In this document: positions 6,618 through 14,992 of the stretch, in pieces | Layout: each line of letters begins with the position of its first letter | Position numbering within the stretch: position 1 is the stretch's first letter | DNA from: Gammaproteobacteria bacterium | GTDB lineage: Bacteria; Pseudomonadota; Gammaproteobacteria; Xanthomonadales; SZUA-36 | Length of the DNA stretch: 34,779 nucleotides | Reading direction: 5' to 3' | NCBI GenBank assembly: GCA_024275935.1 | Contig: JAJRYF010000007.1 | Span: 1 to 34,779, forward strand | Position numbers and translations under genes: made by a program | The notes under the pieces: generated by a model | The model's database searches: none | What the model saw: only the letters and a program-made list of their open reading frames with translations | What the model was told of the DNA's origin: nothing

Positions 6618-7737
6618 AACCTGGCGGCGGTTGCTGCATCAGCCGTGCGCGGGTGGTAAATGCTCGACCATTACGGGAAGCTTCCAACTCTAATACTGTA
6701 CCTGGTGGGGTTTGAGAAATGTCCAGTAAGAATTGCCGCCAATTGCTGACTGATTTGCCAGCAGCACTCAGAATAATATCACCCTGGCGCAGACCCGCTT
6801 GCCAGGCGGGGCCATCTGGGTATATCCGGCTCAACATAATGCCGTCGGGTCGGGCAATGGAGCCATCTCCCAAATTGCCGAAAGGTAGCACACTAAACTC
6901 TGCGCCTATCCAGCCACGGCGGACATCGCCGTAGTCGATGATTTGCCCCATCACATCTTTAACCAGAGCAAAGGGAATGGCAAAGCTGATCGACTGAGCG
7001 CCGGTATAGCGTGACAGGGCAGCAGTGTTGATGCCGATTATTTCGCCGCTAGCGTTGATTAGTGCGCCGCCACTGTTACCAGTATTAATCGCGGCATCGG
7101 TCTGGATGAAGTCCTGGAGTATCGGGCCACTGACTTGGTCGCGACCTAAAGCGGAGATAATTCCCTGGGTTACCGTATGGCTTAAGCCTACTGCATTGCC
7201 GATGGCCAGTACAATATCACCAACCCGTAGAGAGTCAGCGGCGGCTGTAGTTGCAACTGGTAAATCTTGCAGGTCTACTTTGAGAACTGCCAAATCGGTA
7301 AGGGTATCTTCGCCAACAACTGATGCCTGGGCGATTCTGCCATCCCATAAAGATACCCAAATATCGCTGCTATTACGGATTACATGGTAGTTAGTGACAA
7401 TATACCCGTCTTTACTAACAATCACCCCTGAGCCCAGTCCCAGCCCCTGACGAGTGCGGTGGCGGCCACGAGTCCATTGTTGTTCCAGAGCGCTTAATCT
7501 TTGTGTTTGAGCCTGTTGTTTGATATATACGCTGACTACAGATGGTGCCGCCCGGTTTACCGCATCGGCATAACTGAAATGGGGGTTAGTTTGTGGATCC
7601 AGAGCCTGGTTCTGATTGTTGTCAGAGTTTTGAGGCGTTGCACCCGATGGTAATAGCTTAATAATAATAAAAGCTATCGCCAGCCCGAGAACTATAGACT
7701 TGATAAGTAAACTGAGTAATTCGGAAAATGTTTTCAT
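6616..7737 (-). CDS. degS: DegS/AlgW-type periplasmic serine endoprotease
   Basis: This is an HtrA-family protease anchored by one N-terminal membrane segment (about 10-28). The trypsin-like domain has catalytic H118 (TNYHVI), D148 (TLTDLAVL) and S222 (NTGNSGGAL). A single C-terminal PDZ domain starts near 275. The 373 residues and single PDZ fit DegS/AlgW, which makes the first cut in the anti-sigma factor RseA/MucA when the PDZ domain senses unfolded outer-membrane proteins. It does not fit the two-PDZ DegP. Its place beside petABC matches algW in pseudomonads. The gene diverges from the cytochrome gene at 7835; the ~100 bp between them must hold both promoters. Confidence 0.9.
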   Translation of the reverse strand: MKTFSELLSLLIKSIVLGLAIAFIIIKLLPSGATPQNSDNNQNQALDPQTNPHFSYADAVNRAAPSVVSVYIKQQAQTQRLSALEQQWTRGRHRTRQGLGLGSGVIVSKDGYIVTNYHVIRNSSDIWVSLWDGRIAQASVVGEDTLTDLAVLKVDLQDLPVATTAAADSLRVGDIVLAIGNAVGLSHTVTQGIISALGRDQVSGPILQDFIQTDAAINTGNSGGALINASGEIIGINTAALSRYTGAQSISFAIPFALVKDVMGQIIDYGDVRRGWIGAEFSVLPFGNLGDGSIARPDGIMLSRIYPDGPAWQAGLRQGDIILSAAGKSVSNWRQFLLDISQTPPGTVLELEASRNGRAFTTRARLMQQPPPG

Positions 7738-7834
7738 TGCATGGTTGTATATTATTCTTGCTTCACAAAATACTATTATATACCGCTAGATAGGTGTATT
7801 CTTGGGAATTATCAAGTCGATAGAGGTAAGTTTT

Positions 7835-8563
7835 ATGGAACAGCAGCAATTCGAAGAATACAAAGTATGGCCAACCGCACTTAGGGTATTTCACTGGATT
7901 AACTTTACCTGTATTTTTGGCCTGATTATTATGGGTCTAATAATGCTTTATAAGAGTGAGCTGGGCATCAGCGGCAATGAGGCCAAAATCGGTCTTAAAG
8001 TAGTTCATGTTGTTATTGGCTATGTATTCCTAGTTAACTTGCTGCTACGCATAATTTTGGGTTTTGTTGGTCCGGCCAATATGCGCTGGTCAAGAGTATT
8101 TCCGGGCAGGGGCTTTAAGAGTGAATTAAACCGCTTCAAAGTTGCTGAGCAAGCAGGGCGAGGGCATGCGTGGCGGGGCCACAATCCAAAAGCTAAATTG
8201 GCCCTGAGCTTGATCTATTTGCTATTGTTCAGCATGGCTATTACTGGCCTGGTGCGGGCGGCAACCGATATTTATTACCCACCGTTTGGTGGTTTGGTGA
8301 GTAAATATATAGCTGCTGAGGGGGTTGACCCGAATAGCCTGATCCCGTATGACGAAACTTTTGTGGATACTGCCAAATATAAAAACATGAACGAGTTTAA
8401 AGGCCTATGGGGTACGGTTCATATGTACGGTGCCTGGGTTTTATTGGCTCTGATAGGCTTACATATTATTATAGTGGTGCGGCAAGAGAGCCAGCACCCA
8501 GGTAGCCTGATATCTTCGATATTCTCTGGGCGTAAGGTTTTTCGGGGGCCACCAGAGGATTAG
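7835..8563 (+). CDS. Membrane b-type cytochrome (cytochrome b561/b6-like domain)
   Basis: The 242-residue four-helix membrane protein carries His residues typical of bis-His heme ligation: RVFHWINF near the first helix, LKVVHVVIG in the second, and TVHMYGAWVLLALIGLHIII in the last. ATG 7835 was chosen because GAGGTAAG lies just upstream; a TTG at 7802 in the same frame lacks support. Such proteins move electrons between quinols and periplasmic partners. It sits upstream of the bc1 genes but is separated from petA by 213 bp. That gap looks non-coding and probably holds the petA promoter. Its redox partner is not evident. Confidence 0.85.
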   Translation: MEQQQFEEYKVWPTALRVFHWINFTCIFGLIIMGLIMLYKSELGISGNEAKIGLKVVHVVIGYVFLVNLLLRIILGFVGPANMRWSRVFPGRGFKSELNRFKVAEQAGRGHAWRGHNPKAKLALSLIYLLLFSMAITGLVRAATDIYYPPFGGLVSKYIAAEGVDPNSLIPYDETFVDTAKYKNMNEFKGLWGTVHMYGAWVLLALIGLHIIIVVRQESQHPGSLISSIFSGRKVFRGPPED

Positions 8564-8776
8564 CCAAAGGAAAAGACTTGGTGTGTGCATGGTTTTAACT
8601 TGTAATTTGCGGCGTGGTTGCTGTTCAAGCGGGGCTCTTTCTAGTAGAATATGCGGTTGGGAAATGCCTTTTTCATAAGCTGCCAGTGTTGGGTAATGAT
8701 TTTTTATTTTATTCGGCTGGGGCATAGATAATTAGAAGTAGCGGGCGTATGAGCCTGCAATCAGTAGGAGACAGTC

Positions 8777-9394
8777 ATGTCGAGTGACGACAACAAACAA
8801 CAGCAACCGGTGGACCATTCACGGCGGCGGATGCTGATTGGGGCCACCACGGCCCTAGGCGCAATTGGAACTGCTTTTGTGGCGGTGCCATTTCTTAAAT
8901 CCTGGATGCCTAGCGCCAAAGCTAAAGCAATTGGAGCGCCTGTAGAGGTTGATCTACGCACAATTAAGCCCGGCCAGCTGGTTAAAGTGGTTTGGCGCGG
9001 TCAGACATGTGGTGTTATGAATCGTACCCCGCAGTTGCTGCAACAAATTGAGGGTCATGATGAAGTGCTTAGCGACCCGGAATCAGCGGTAGTTGAGCAG
9101 CAGCCTGATTATGCGGTTAACAAATTTCGCTCAATTAAACCTGAATGGCTGGTGCTGAATATGCACTGCACTCATTTAGGCTGTATTCCGCAGGTGCTAC
9201 CTGAGCCGGGTTCCTATATTTGGGAGCCAAACTGGCCAGGTGGTTTTTATTGCCCCTGCCATAAATCCAAATTCGACCTTGCCGGACGGGTGTACAAAAG
9301 CATGCCAGCGCCTACTAACCTGGTAATTCCACCATATAGCTTCCTCGATAATAACACCGTTATTATTGGTGTCAGCAGTGCAGGAGCAGCGTAA
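8777..9394 (+). CDS. petA: Ubiquinol-cytochrome c reductase, Rieske iron-sulfur subunit
   Basis: This is the Rieske protein of the bc1 complex, 205 residues. A twin-arginine-like motif (SRRRML, 15-20) and one hydrophobic segment (21-40) anchor it. The cluster motifs are CTHLGC (C131, H133 ligands; C136 disulfide) and CPCHKSKFD (C159 and H162 ligands; C161 disulfide). Lys replaces the usual Gly of CHGS. A GGAG ribosome-binding site precedes the ATG. The stop overlaps the petB start by one base (TAATG). Confidence 0.97.
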   Translation: MSSDDNKQQQPVDHSRRRMLIGATTALGAIGTAFVAVPFLKSWMPSAKAKAIGAPVEVDLRTIKPGQLVKVVWRGQTCGVMNRTPQLLQQIEGHDEVLSDPESAVVEQQPDYAVNKFRSIKPEWLVLNMHCTHLGCIPQVLPEPGSYIWEPNWPGGFYCPCHKSKFDLAGRVYKSMPAPTNLVIPPYSFLDNNTVIIGVSSAGAA

Positions 9395-10638
9395 TGGCTA
9401 AACCAGCAAGTAATACTAAAAAACGCGCTCACGCCTTATTTAACTGGTTTGACCAGCGTTTGCCTATCAGTGACTTCTGGGAAGCTCACTTAGCCGGTTA
9501 CTATGCACCGAAAAATTTCAATTTCTGGTATTTCTTTGGCTCTTTGGCCATGTTGATACTGGTATTGCAAATTGTTACCGGTATTTTCCTGACCATGCAT
9601 TACAAGCCATCAGCAGATGAGGCTTTTGCTTCGGTTGAATACATCATGCGAGATGTTGATTGGGGTTGGTTGATTCGGTATTTACACACCACTGGGGCCT
9701 CGGCTTTCTTTGTGGTTATTTACCTGCATATGTTCCGTGGGTTGCTCTATGGCTCATATCGTAAGCCACGAGAGTTGGTCTGGATTTTTGGCATGATTAT
9801 CTATGTGCTGCTGATGGCTGAAGCCTTTATGGGTTATGTGCTGCCTTGGGGCCAGATGTCTTACTGGGGTGCGCAGGTAATTATTTCCCTATTCGGGGCA
9901 ATTCCGAAATTTGGCGGGGTAATTACTGAGTGGATCAGGGGCGATTATTTTATCTCTGATGCCACTTTGAACAGATTTTTTGCTTTGCATGTGATTGCAG
10001 TTCCAATTATGTTGCTACTGCTAGTGGTATTGCACCTCAGTGCCTTGCATCAAGTTGGTTCTAACAATCCTGACGGAATTGAAATTAAAGATTATAAAGG
10101 CGCAGATGGTAAGCCAATTGACGGCATTCCGTTCCATCCTTATTACACGGTAAAAGATATATTTGGTGTGGGAGTGTTCTTATTCATCTTCGCATTTATC
10201 ATTTTCTTTGCCCCAGAGCTAGGTGGCTTGTTCCTTGAGCACGATAACTTCGTGCCAGCCGACCCTCTGGTTACCCCCATCCATATCAAGCCGGTTTGGT
10301 ACTTCACGCCCTATTATGCAATTTTACGCGCGATACCGGATAAGCTGGGTGGCGTAATTATGATGTTTGCGGCAATTGTTATGCTGTTCTTGCTGCCATG
10401 GCTGGATCGTTCGCGAGTTAAATCTATTCGCTATAAAGGCTGGATTTCCAAATTTCTGTTGGCTTTGTTTGCAGTTACCTTTATCCGTTTGGGGATGCTG
10501 GGCATGGCTGAAGGCACTCCTGCTGAAACCTTTGAAGCCAGAATTTGGACTTTCATCTATTTTGCATTCTTTGGCTTGTTATGGTTCTTCAGTAAGTATG
10601 AGAAGACCAAGCCGGTACCAGAGAGGGTGACTAAATGA
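9394..10638 (+). CDS. petB: Ubiquinol-cytochrome c reductase, cytochrome b subunit
   Basis: The 414-residue protein with eight or so membrane helices binds hemes bL and bH. Heme-ligand histidines are visible in RYLHTTGAS and VIYLHMFRG (helix B) and in FALHVIAVP and VVLHLSALH (helix D). The Qo-site motif usually read as PEWY is PVWY here (IKPVWYFTPYYAILRA). This is an uncommon but, as far as I recall, real variant in beta- and gammaproteobacteria. It overlaps petA by one base and petC by four. Confidence 0.97.
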   Translation: MAKPASNTKKRAHALFNWFDQRLPISDFWEAHLAGYYAPKNFNFWYFFGSLAMLILVLQIVTGIFLTMHYKPSADEAFASVEYIMRDVDWGWLIRYLHTTGASAFFVVIYLHMFRGLLYGSYRKPRELVWIFGMIIYVLLMAEAFMGYVLPWGQMSYWGAQVIISLFGAIPKFGGVITEWIRGDYFISDATLNRFFALHVIAVPIMLLLLVVLHLSALHQVGSNNPDGIEIKDYKGADGKPIDGIPFHPYYTVKDIFGVGVFLFIFAFIIFFAPELGGLFLEHDNFVPADPLVTPIHIKPVWYFTPYYAILRAIPDKLGGVIMMFAAIVMLFLLPWLDRSRVKSIRYKGWISKFLLALFAVTFIRLGMLGMAEGTPAETFEARIWTFIYFAFFGLLWFFSKYEKTKPVPERVTK

Positions 10639-11378
10639 TTATTTCAAGAATAGTAAAAGGTTTAATTGTGTCGGCGCTGCTATTTTCAGCAACAGCGATG
10701 GCCGCCGGTGGTGGTGATATTAAGGTTGTAAATATCAACCTTAAAGATAAAGCCGCCTTGCAGCGTGGCGCCAGTATTTTTGTAAATAACTGCCTGGGCT
10801 GTCATGCTGCTGCTTATATGCGGTATAACCGATTGGCGGAAGACCTTGATCTTACTGAGAGCCAGGTTAGGGATAACCTGATTTTTGGCGATGCCAAGAT
10901 TGGTGAAGTTATGAGCACTACCATGAGCTCGGCAGAGGCCGCAGAGTGGTTTGGCGCTCCCGCTCCGGATCTTTCGGTTGTGGGTCGCTCTCGTGGTAGT
11001 AACTGGTTGTATGCTTATCTAACTTCCTTTTATCAGGATGAATTTGGTAACTGGAATAATACCGTGTTCCCGGATGTATCAATGCCGCATGTACTCTGGA
11101 ATTTGCAAGGCATTCAAACGGCAGTGTTTGACGAGGTCGTAGCTGATAATGGTAGTAAGCACAAAGTTTTCAAAAATTTCGAATTAAATACACCGGGCTC
11201 ACAAAGCGCGGCAGAGTATGACCGTAGTGTGCGTGATTTGGTGGCCTATCTTAGTTATATGGGTGAACCGGCAAAACTAAAGCGTGAAGCTATAGGGATC
11301 TGGGTATTGTTATTCTTGGCACTATTCACTTTTGTGGCTTATTTGCTCAAAGTTGAATACTGGCGGGATGTTCATTAG
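10635..11378 (+). CDS. petC: Cytochrome c1 of the bc1 complex
   Basis: The 247-residue protein has a cleavable signal (about 1-23, ending AMAAGGG) and the heme c motif CLGCH near residue 53. The Met ligand is probably in FPDVSMPHVLW. A C-terminal membrane anchor (about 217-237) ends in KVEYWRDVH. The ATG overlaps the petB TGA, so the three bc1 subunits are translationally coupled. The complex carries electrons from ubiquinol to periplasmic cytochrome c and pumps protons. Confidence 0.96.
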   Translation: MIISRIVKGLIVSALLFSATAMAAGGGDIKVVNINLKDKAALQRGASIFVNNCLGCHAAAYMRYNRLAEDLDLTESQVRDNLIFGDAKIGEVMSTTMSSAEAAEWFGAPAPDLSVVGRSRGSNWLYAYLTSFYQDEFGNWNNTVFPDVSMPHVLWNLQGIQTAVFDEVVADNGSKHKVFKNFELNTPGSQSAAEYDRSVRDLVAYLSYMGEPAKLKREAIGIWVLLFLALFTFVAYLLKVEYWRDVH

Positions 11379-11477
11379 TTCCTGATTACATCTAAAAATA
11401 TGAGTTTGCTGTGTTAGCTTAAGCAGTGGATAGAGGACATTCATCGTATGCCAATTGAAAGAAATACTGGAGAATTT

Positions 11478-12089
11478 ATGACCACGCTTTATACCACCGA
11501 TTCTGGGCTAGATAGTCACCGTGTGCGCTTTGTACTGGCCAAGAAGGGGATTAGCGTTGAGATCCTGGATGTGGACCAGGATGTAGATAAAATTGCTGAT
11601 CTGGCAGAACTTAATCCGTACAACGAAACCCCCACTTTAGCTGATCGGGACTTGGTTCTTTACGGTGCCAGGGTTATTACAGAGTATCTGGATGAGCGTT
11701 ATCCACATCCGCCGCTAATGCCGGTTGATCCAGTATCGCGTGGCCGTTTGCGACAGGTGCATTATCGCATTATGCGTGACTGGTACTCATTGGCACGGCA
11801 AATAGAAACTGCTGGTCAAAAGAAGGTTGATCAGGCTCGGAAACAACTGCGTGAGGGCTTAATCGCAGCCGATGAGCTATTTGGTCTGGCAGACTATCTG
11901 CTGAACGATGATATCAGCCTGGTGGATTGTTCCTTAGCACCATTACTCTGGCGCTTGCCAGCTTATAATATCAAGCTTGATGGTAAGGCTCCAGCCCTGG
12001 AATCTTATATGGATAGAATCTTCGATCGCGACTCATTCCGTGCCAGCTTGACCGAAGCTGAACGCGAAATGCACGGTATTCTTTCCTGA
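11478..12089 (+). CDS. sspA: Stringent starvation protein A (GST-fold RNA polymerase partner)
   Basis: The thioredoxin-like N-terminal fold (HRVRFVLAKKGISVEIL, then NPYNETPTLADRDLVLYGARVI) and helical C-terminal domain match SspA. SspA binds RNA polymerase and modulates stationary-phase and stress transcription. As in SspA generally, the GST glutathione-binding residues are not conserved. From ATG 11478 (GGAGAATT upstream) it is 203 residues. An in-frame ATG at 11448 with AGAGGA upstream would add ten residues and cannot be excluded. It sits between petC and sspB, as in many gammaproteobacteria. Confidence 0.93.
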   Translation: MTTLYTTDSGLDSHRVRFVLAKKGISVEILDVDQDVDKIADLAELNPYNETPTLADRDLVLYGARVITEYLDERYPHPPLMPVDPVSRGRLRQVHYRIMRDWYSLARQIETAGQKKVDQARKQLREGLIAADELFGLADYLLNDDISLVDCSLAPLLWRLPAYNIKLDGKAPALESYMDRIFDRDSFRASLTEAEREMHGILS

Positions 12090-12163
12090 GTTAGCGATAA
12101 CTGTCTGACTTCTGCGGGTATGTATATGTTCGCTGCTGTCAGTTAACTTAGAGCATATATCTG

Positions 12164-12583
12164 ATGCCATCTCCTCAAGACATGAGTCCGAATAGACCTT
12201 ATTTAATTCGTGCCTTGCATGAGTGGATTGTGGATAATGGTATGACTCCACATATGTTGGTAGACACCGAAGTGGAGGGTGTTGATGTGCCCTCTGCTGT
12301 TATTCAAAACGGCAAGGTTATTCTTAATACTTCCCCCGGTGCGGTTCAGAATCTTGATATTGCCAATGAGTGGCTGTCCATGGATGCAAGATTTTCTGGT
12401 AAGTCAGAGCATATTTATGTGCCAGTGGCGGCAATAATCGCAGTGTACGCCAAAGAGAATGGGCAGGGAATGATGTTCGCCGATGATACCGACCAGTCGC
12501 CACCCAAACCAGATGGTACAACTACCGATTCAGCGTTGACTGAAGCAAAGTCCCGTAATTCACATCTTAAAGTAGTTAAGTAA
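12164..12583 (+). CDS. sspB: Stringent starvation protein B, ClpXP specificity adaptor
   Basis: The 139-residue product has the SspB substrate-binding core (RPYLIRALHEWIVDNGMTPH, IVNTSP-like VILNTSPGAV, IYVPVAAIIAVYAKENGQGM). A flexible acidic linker follows, then the C-terminal ClpX-docking tail HLKVVK, matching the known LRVVK motif. SspB delivers ssrA-tagged and some other proteins to ClpXP. It lies 74 bp after sspA on the same strand and converges with the oxygenase gene. Confidence 0.95.
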   Translation: MPSPQDMSPNRPYLIRALHEWIVDNGMTPHMLVDTEVEGVDVPSAVIQNGKVILNTSPGAVQNLDIANEWLSMDARFSGKSEHIYVPVAAIIAVYAKENGQGMMFADDTDQSPPKPDGTTTDSALTEAKSRNSHLKVVK

Positions 12584-12605
12584 ATTACTTCCCGTATTTG
12601 CTGCG

Positions 12606-13550
12606 TTATTTTGCCAGCTTTATTTCCCGCAAACGCTCAAGCAAATAATCATGCGCCGAAATTGATTCTGGGTAACGGTCAGGGTTGTCAGCAGAAATGC
12701 ACTGGGGCAGGGTTTTGACTTCAAAGTCTGGGTTTGGATGCAAGAAAAACGGGATTGAGTAACGCGACTGGCGCGCTTTGTCGCCCGGTGGGTTAACTAC
12801 ACGGTGAGTGGTTGACGGCAGTACATGGTTACATAGGCGTTGTAGTATATCGCCAATATTTACCGCTATTGTGCCCTCTGGGGTAGTCATTGGAATCCAT
12901 TCGCCATCACGGGATAACACCTGCAAGCCTTCTTCGTGAGAACCCACCAGCAGAGTAATTAGATTGATATCTTCATGTGCTGCAGAGCGGAGAGCAGTGG
13001 GCTCGGAATCAGCGCCAATAGGTGGATAATGTAGCGGTCTGAGAATGCTATTGCCGAAATTAACCTTATCGTTAAACCAGCTTGCATCCAGGCCAAGGTA
13101 TAAGGCCAGAGCACTTAAAATACGGTCGCCTAAAATATTCAGGGCTGTGTATAAGGAGTAACTGTGGGCTTGGAAGTTGGCGATTTCAGTTGGCCAGATG
13201 TTATCCAGCAAAATCCCAGGGTAGGGATTGCCGGCAGCTAGTTCTCGCCCTACATGCCAGAATTCCTTTAGATCAGGTACGCTATAGTCTTTGGCTTGTT
13301 CTATGCCGAAGCCAGTGTAGCCTCTTTCACCAAAGCGGCCCTCGAGATGATAGCCTTGCTTCACTGCTAACGGCAAGGCAAACAATTCACGGAAGGCCTG
13401 ATAAGCATTCTCTATTAGAGCCGGGTCTATCCCATGATTATTAAATCAGCAAAAGCCATATTCCTGGTATGCGGCACCAATTTCGGCCACAAAGGTATCT
13501 CGATCGCTGTCGAAGCGGCTCATATCGAGAATTGGGATTGTTTGATTCAT
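12606..13550 (-). pseudogene. 2-oxoglutarate/Fe(II) dioxygenase (isopenicillin N synthase family), broken by one TGA
   Basis: The complete frame is 315 codons from ATG 13548-13550. Codon 35 (13446-13448) is TGA in the conserved stretch EYGFC-stop-FNNHGID, where the family has a sense codon. No frameshift accompanies it. After the stop the protein is intact. The iron ligands are H192 and D194 (AAHEDINLI) and H249 (TTHRVV), and the 2-oxoglutarate-binding R263/S265 are in SRYSIPFF. Family members oxidise small molecules; the substrate is unknown. Translation could restart at the in-frame ATG at codon 56 (13383-13385), but that would lose the N-terminal strand. It may be a fresh nonsense allele or a sequence error. 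Confidence 0.85.
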
Positions 13551-13590
13551 GGTTGATCCTTGGTGTTGGTTTAAAGTTGTTTTGTGAAAC

Positions 13591-13965
13591 TTATGTAAGT
13601 GGCAGCATGATGGCTGCAACTATGCGTTCCTCACTCATAAGTAGATTGAAAGTTCGGCAGGCCGCGGGGGTATCCATGGTTTCTATTCCTACTCCCGCAT
13701 TGTGCCAGTCCAAGTATTGATTTTTAGCAGGCCACTGTGGGCTTTTTCCGGTACCAATTAACACCACATCAGGTTGCTTAGAAAGGATACGCTCAAGCAA
13801 TTCATTGCTGATATCAGCGAGGGACTTAATTTCCTTCAGTACTTCAACTTTATTTGCAGTAAGCAGGATGCACTGTTTGTATTGGGCATCGCCAATACAT
13901 ATCCCTTCTGTGGTCACGGTTTTTACCACCAGAGCCTTGCCGGTGTTGTTTAGCTGAAAGTCCAC
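13591..13965 (-). CDS. Mth938-like domain protein (DUF498 family)
   Basis: The 124-residue protein has the family's DVVLIGTGKSPQWP motif, then GVGIETMDTPAACRTFNLLMSEERIVAAIML. Members are small proteins of uncertain function, related to human AAMDC and NDUFAF3. It starts three bases after the yhbY stop and is clearly co-transcribed with it. Confidence 0.85.
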   Translation of the reverse strand: MDFQLNNTGKALVVKTVTTEGICIGDAQYKQCILLTANKVEVLKEIKSLADISNELLERILSKQPDVVLIGTGKSPQWPAKNQYLDWHNAGVGIETMDTPAACRTFNLLMSEERIVAAIMLPLT

Positions 13966-13968
13966 AGC

Positions 13969-14262
13969 TTATTCAGGTATAGCGATTTTCGGGTTTTTAT
14001 GGTTGCGCCGGTACAAACAGGCTACCTGACCGATGCTTTGCACTAATAGGGCTGAAAATTTGCTGTTTATGGTTTGCAGCCATTGTTGGCGTTGTTCCCG
14101 GTCACCGCGGAGTTTGATTTTTATCAATTCATGGTGCTCAAGCGCAAGTTCAATTTCTGCCATAATATTGTCACTCAGGCCTTTATCGGCCACCATAACT
14201 ACAGGTTTTAGACGATGACACAGGCCGCGTAAATAACGGTTTTGCGAATTACTTAATTTCAT
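13969..14262 (-). CDS. yhbY: YhbY-family CRM-domain RNA-binding protein
   Basis: The CRM fold is shown by LSNSQNRYLRGLCHRLKPVV, the GxxG-type loop VADKGLSDN, HHELIKIKLRGDREQR and IGQVACLYRRNHKNPKI. With start ATG 14260-14262 it is 97 residues, the E. coli length. A longer frame upstream (to 14325) has no family support. YhbY binds pre-50S ribosomal particles. It is divergent from rlmE, which is conserved synteny, and the shared 85 bp between them must hold both promoters. Confidence 0.93.
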   Translation of the reverse strand: MKLSNSQNRYLRGLCHRLKPVVMVADKGLSDNIMAEIELALEHHELIKIKLRGDREQRQQWLQTINSKFSALLVQSIGQVACLYRRNHKNPKIAIPE

Positions 14263-14347
14263 TTGAGGTTTAACTTCCAGAAACAGACGGTAAAGTGTTA
14301 TTTTAGCATGTGGGGAGATAAACAATAACAGGATAAATTAACCAATA

Positions 14348-14971
14348 ATGGCCAAAAGCAAGAGTAGCCAGCGATGGCTTAACGAACATTTTGAAGATCA
14401 CTGGGTCAAACAGGCCAAGCTGGCTGGGTATCGCTCACGGGCGGCGCTCAAGCTAAAGGAAATCAACGATCGTGATGGCCTCATAGAAGCTGGAATGGTA
14501 GTTGTAGATCTGGGCGCGGCGCCAGGTGGTTGGTGTCAGTTTGCCGCCCCTTTGGTTGGCAGCAAAGGAAAAATGTTCGGTCTGGATATTCTGCCAATGG
14601 AGCCAATTGCAGGGGTGGAGTTTATTCAGGGAGACTTTACCGAAGACGCGGCCTTGCAGCAATTACAAGCAGCAGTAGGAAATTCAGGCTGTATAGATCT
14701 TGTTTTATCGGACATGGCACCCAATATGAGTGGTATGGATGCAATTGATCAACCAAGGTCGATGCATCTGGTTGAGCTGGCCCTTGATTTTGCGGTGCAG
14801 AATTTACGCCCTGGCGGTGATTTTCTGGTTAAAGTGTTTCAGGGACAGGGTTTTGATGAAATATTACACAGTTTACGCTAATCTTTTGCTAAAGTTATAG
14901 TGCGTAAACCTAAAGCCTCCAGGCCAAGAAGCCGGGAAGTTTACCTATTGGCGCGTGGTCGCCGTAAATAA
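14348..14971 (+). pseudogene. rlmE: 23S rRNA (U2552) 2'-O-methyltransferase RlmE, interrupted by in-frame TAA
   Basis: The full frame would encode 206 residues plus one stop-interrupted codon, like E. coli RlmE (209). TAA at 14879-14881 is codon 178 (LHSLR-stop-SFAKVIVRKP). The frame then continues without shift through ASRPRSREVYLLARGRRK to TAA 14969-14971. Seen before the stop are the SAM motif [11 protein letters not shown] and the catalytic equivalents K35, D122 (SDMAPNMSG) and K162 (VKVFQG). The fourth member of the tetrad, Glu of SREVY (residue 197), and the last two beta strands lie after it. The stop aligns with a Ser in E. coli (TCA to TAA would be one change). Options are real loss, readthrough, or a sequence error. 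It is upstream of ftsH, as in E. coli. Confidence 0.9.
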
Positions 14972-14992
14972 CAAAGCATTGAGGTGCTCATT

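Noticed and set aside
12578-12590. AAGTAAATTACTT palindrome at the sspB end as a terminator
   Set aside because: AT-only short stem overlapping the stop codon, with no T-run.
13446-13448. TGA as selenocysteine or Trp in the oxygenase gene
   Set aside because: The family has no Sec at this position, no SECIS-like hairpin was evident just after the stop, and TGA ends several normal genes in the window.
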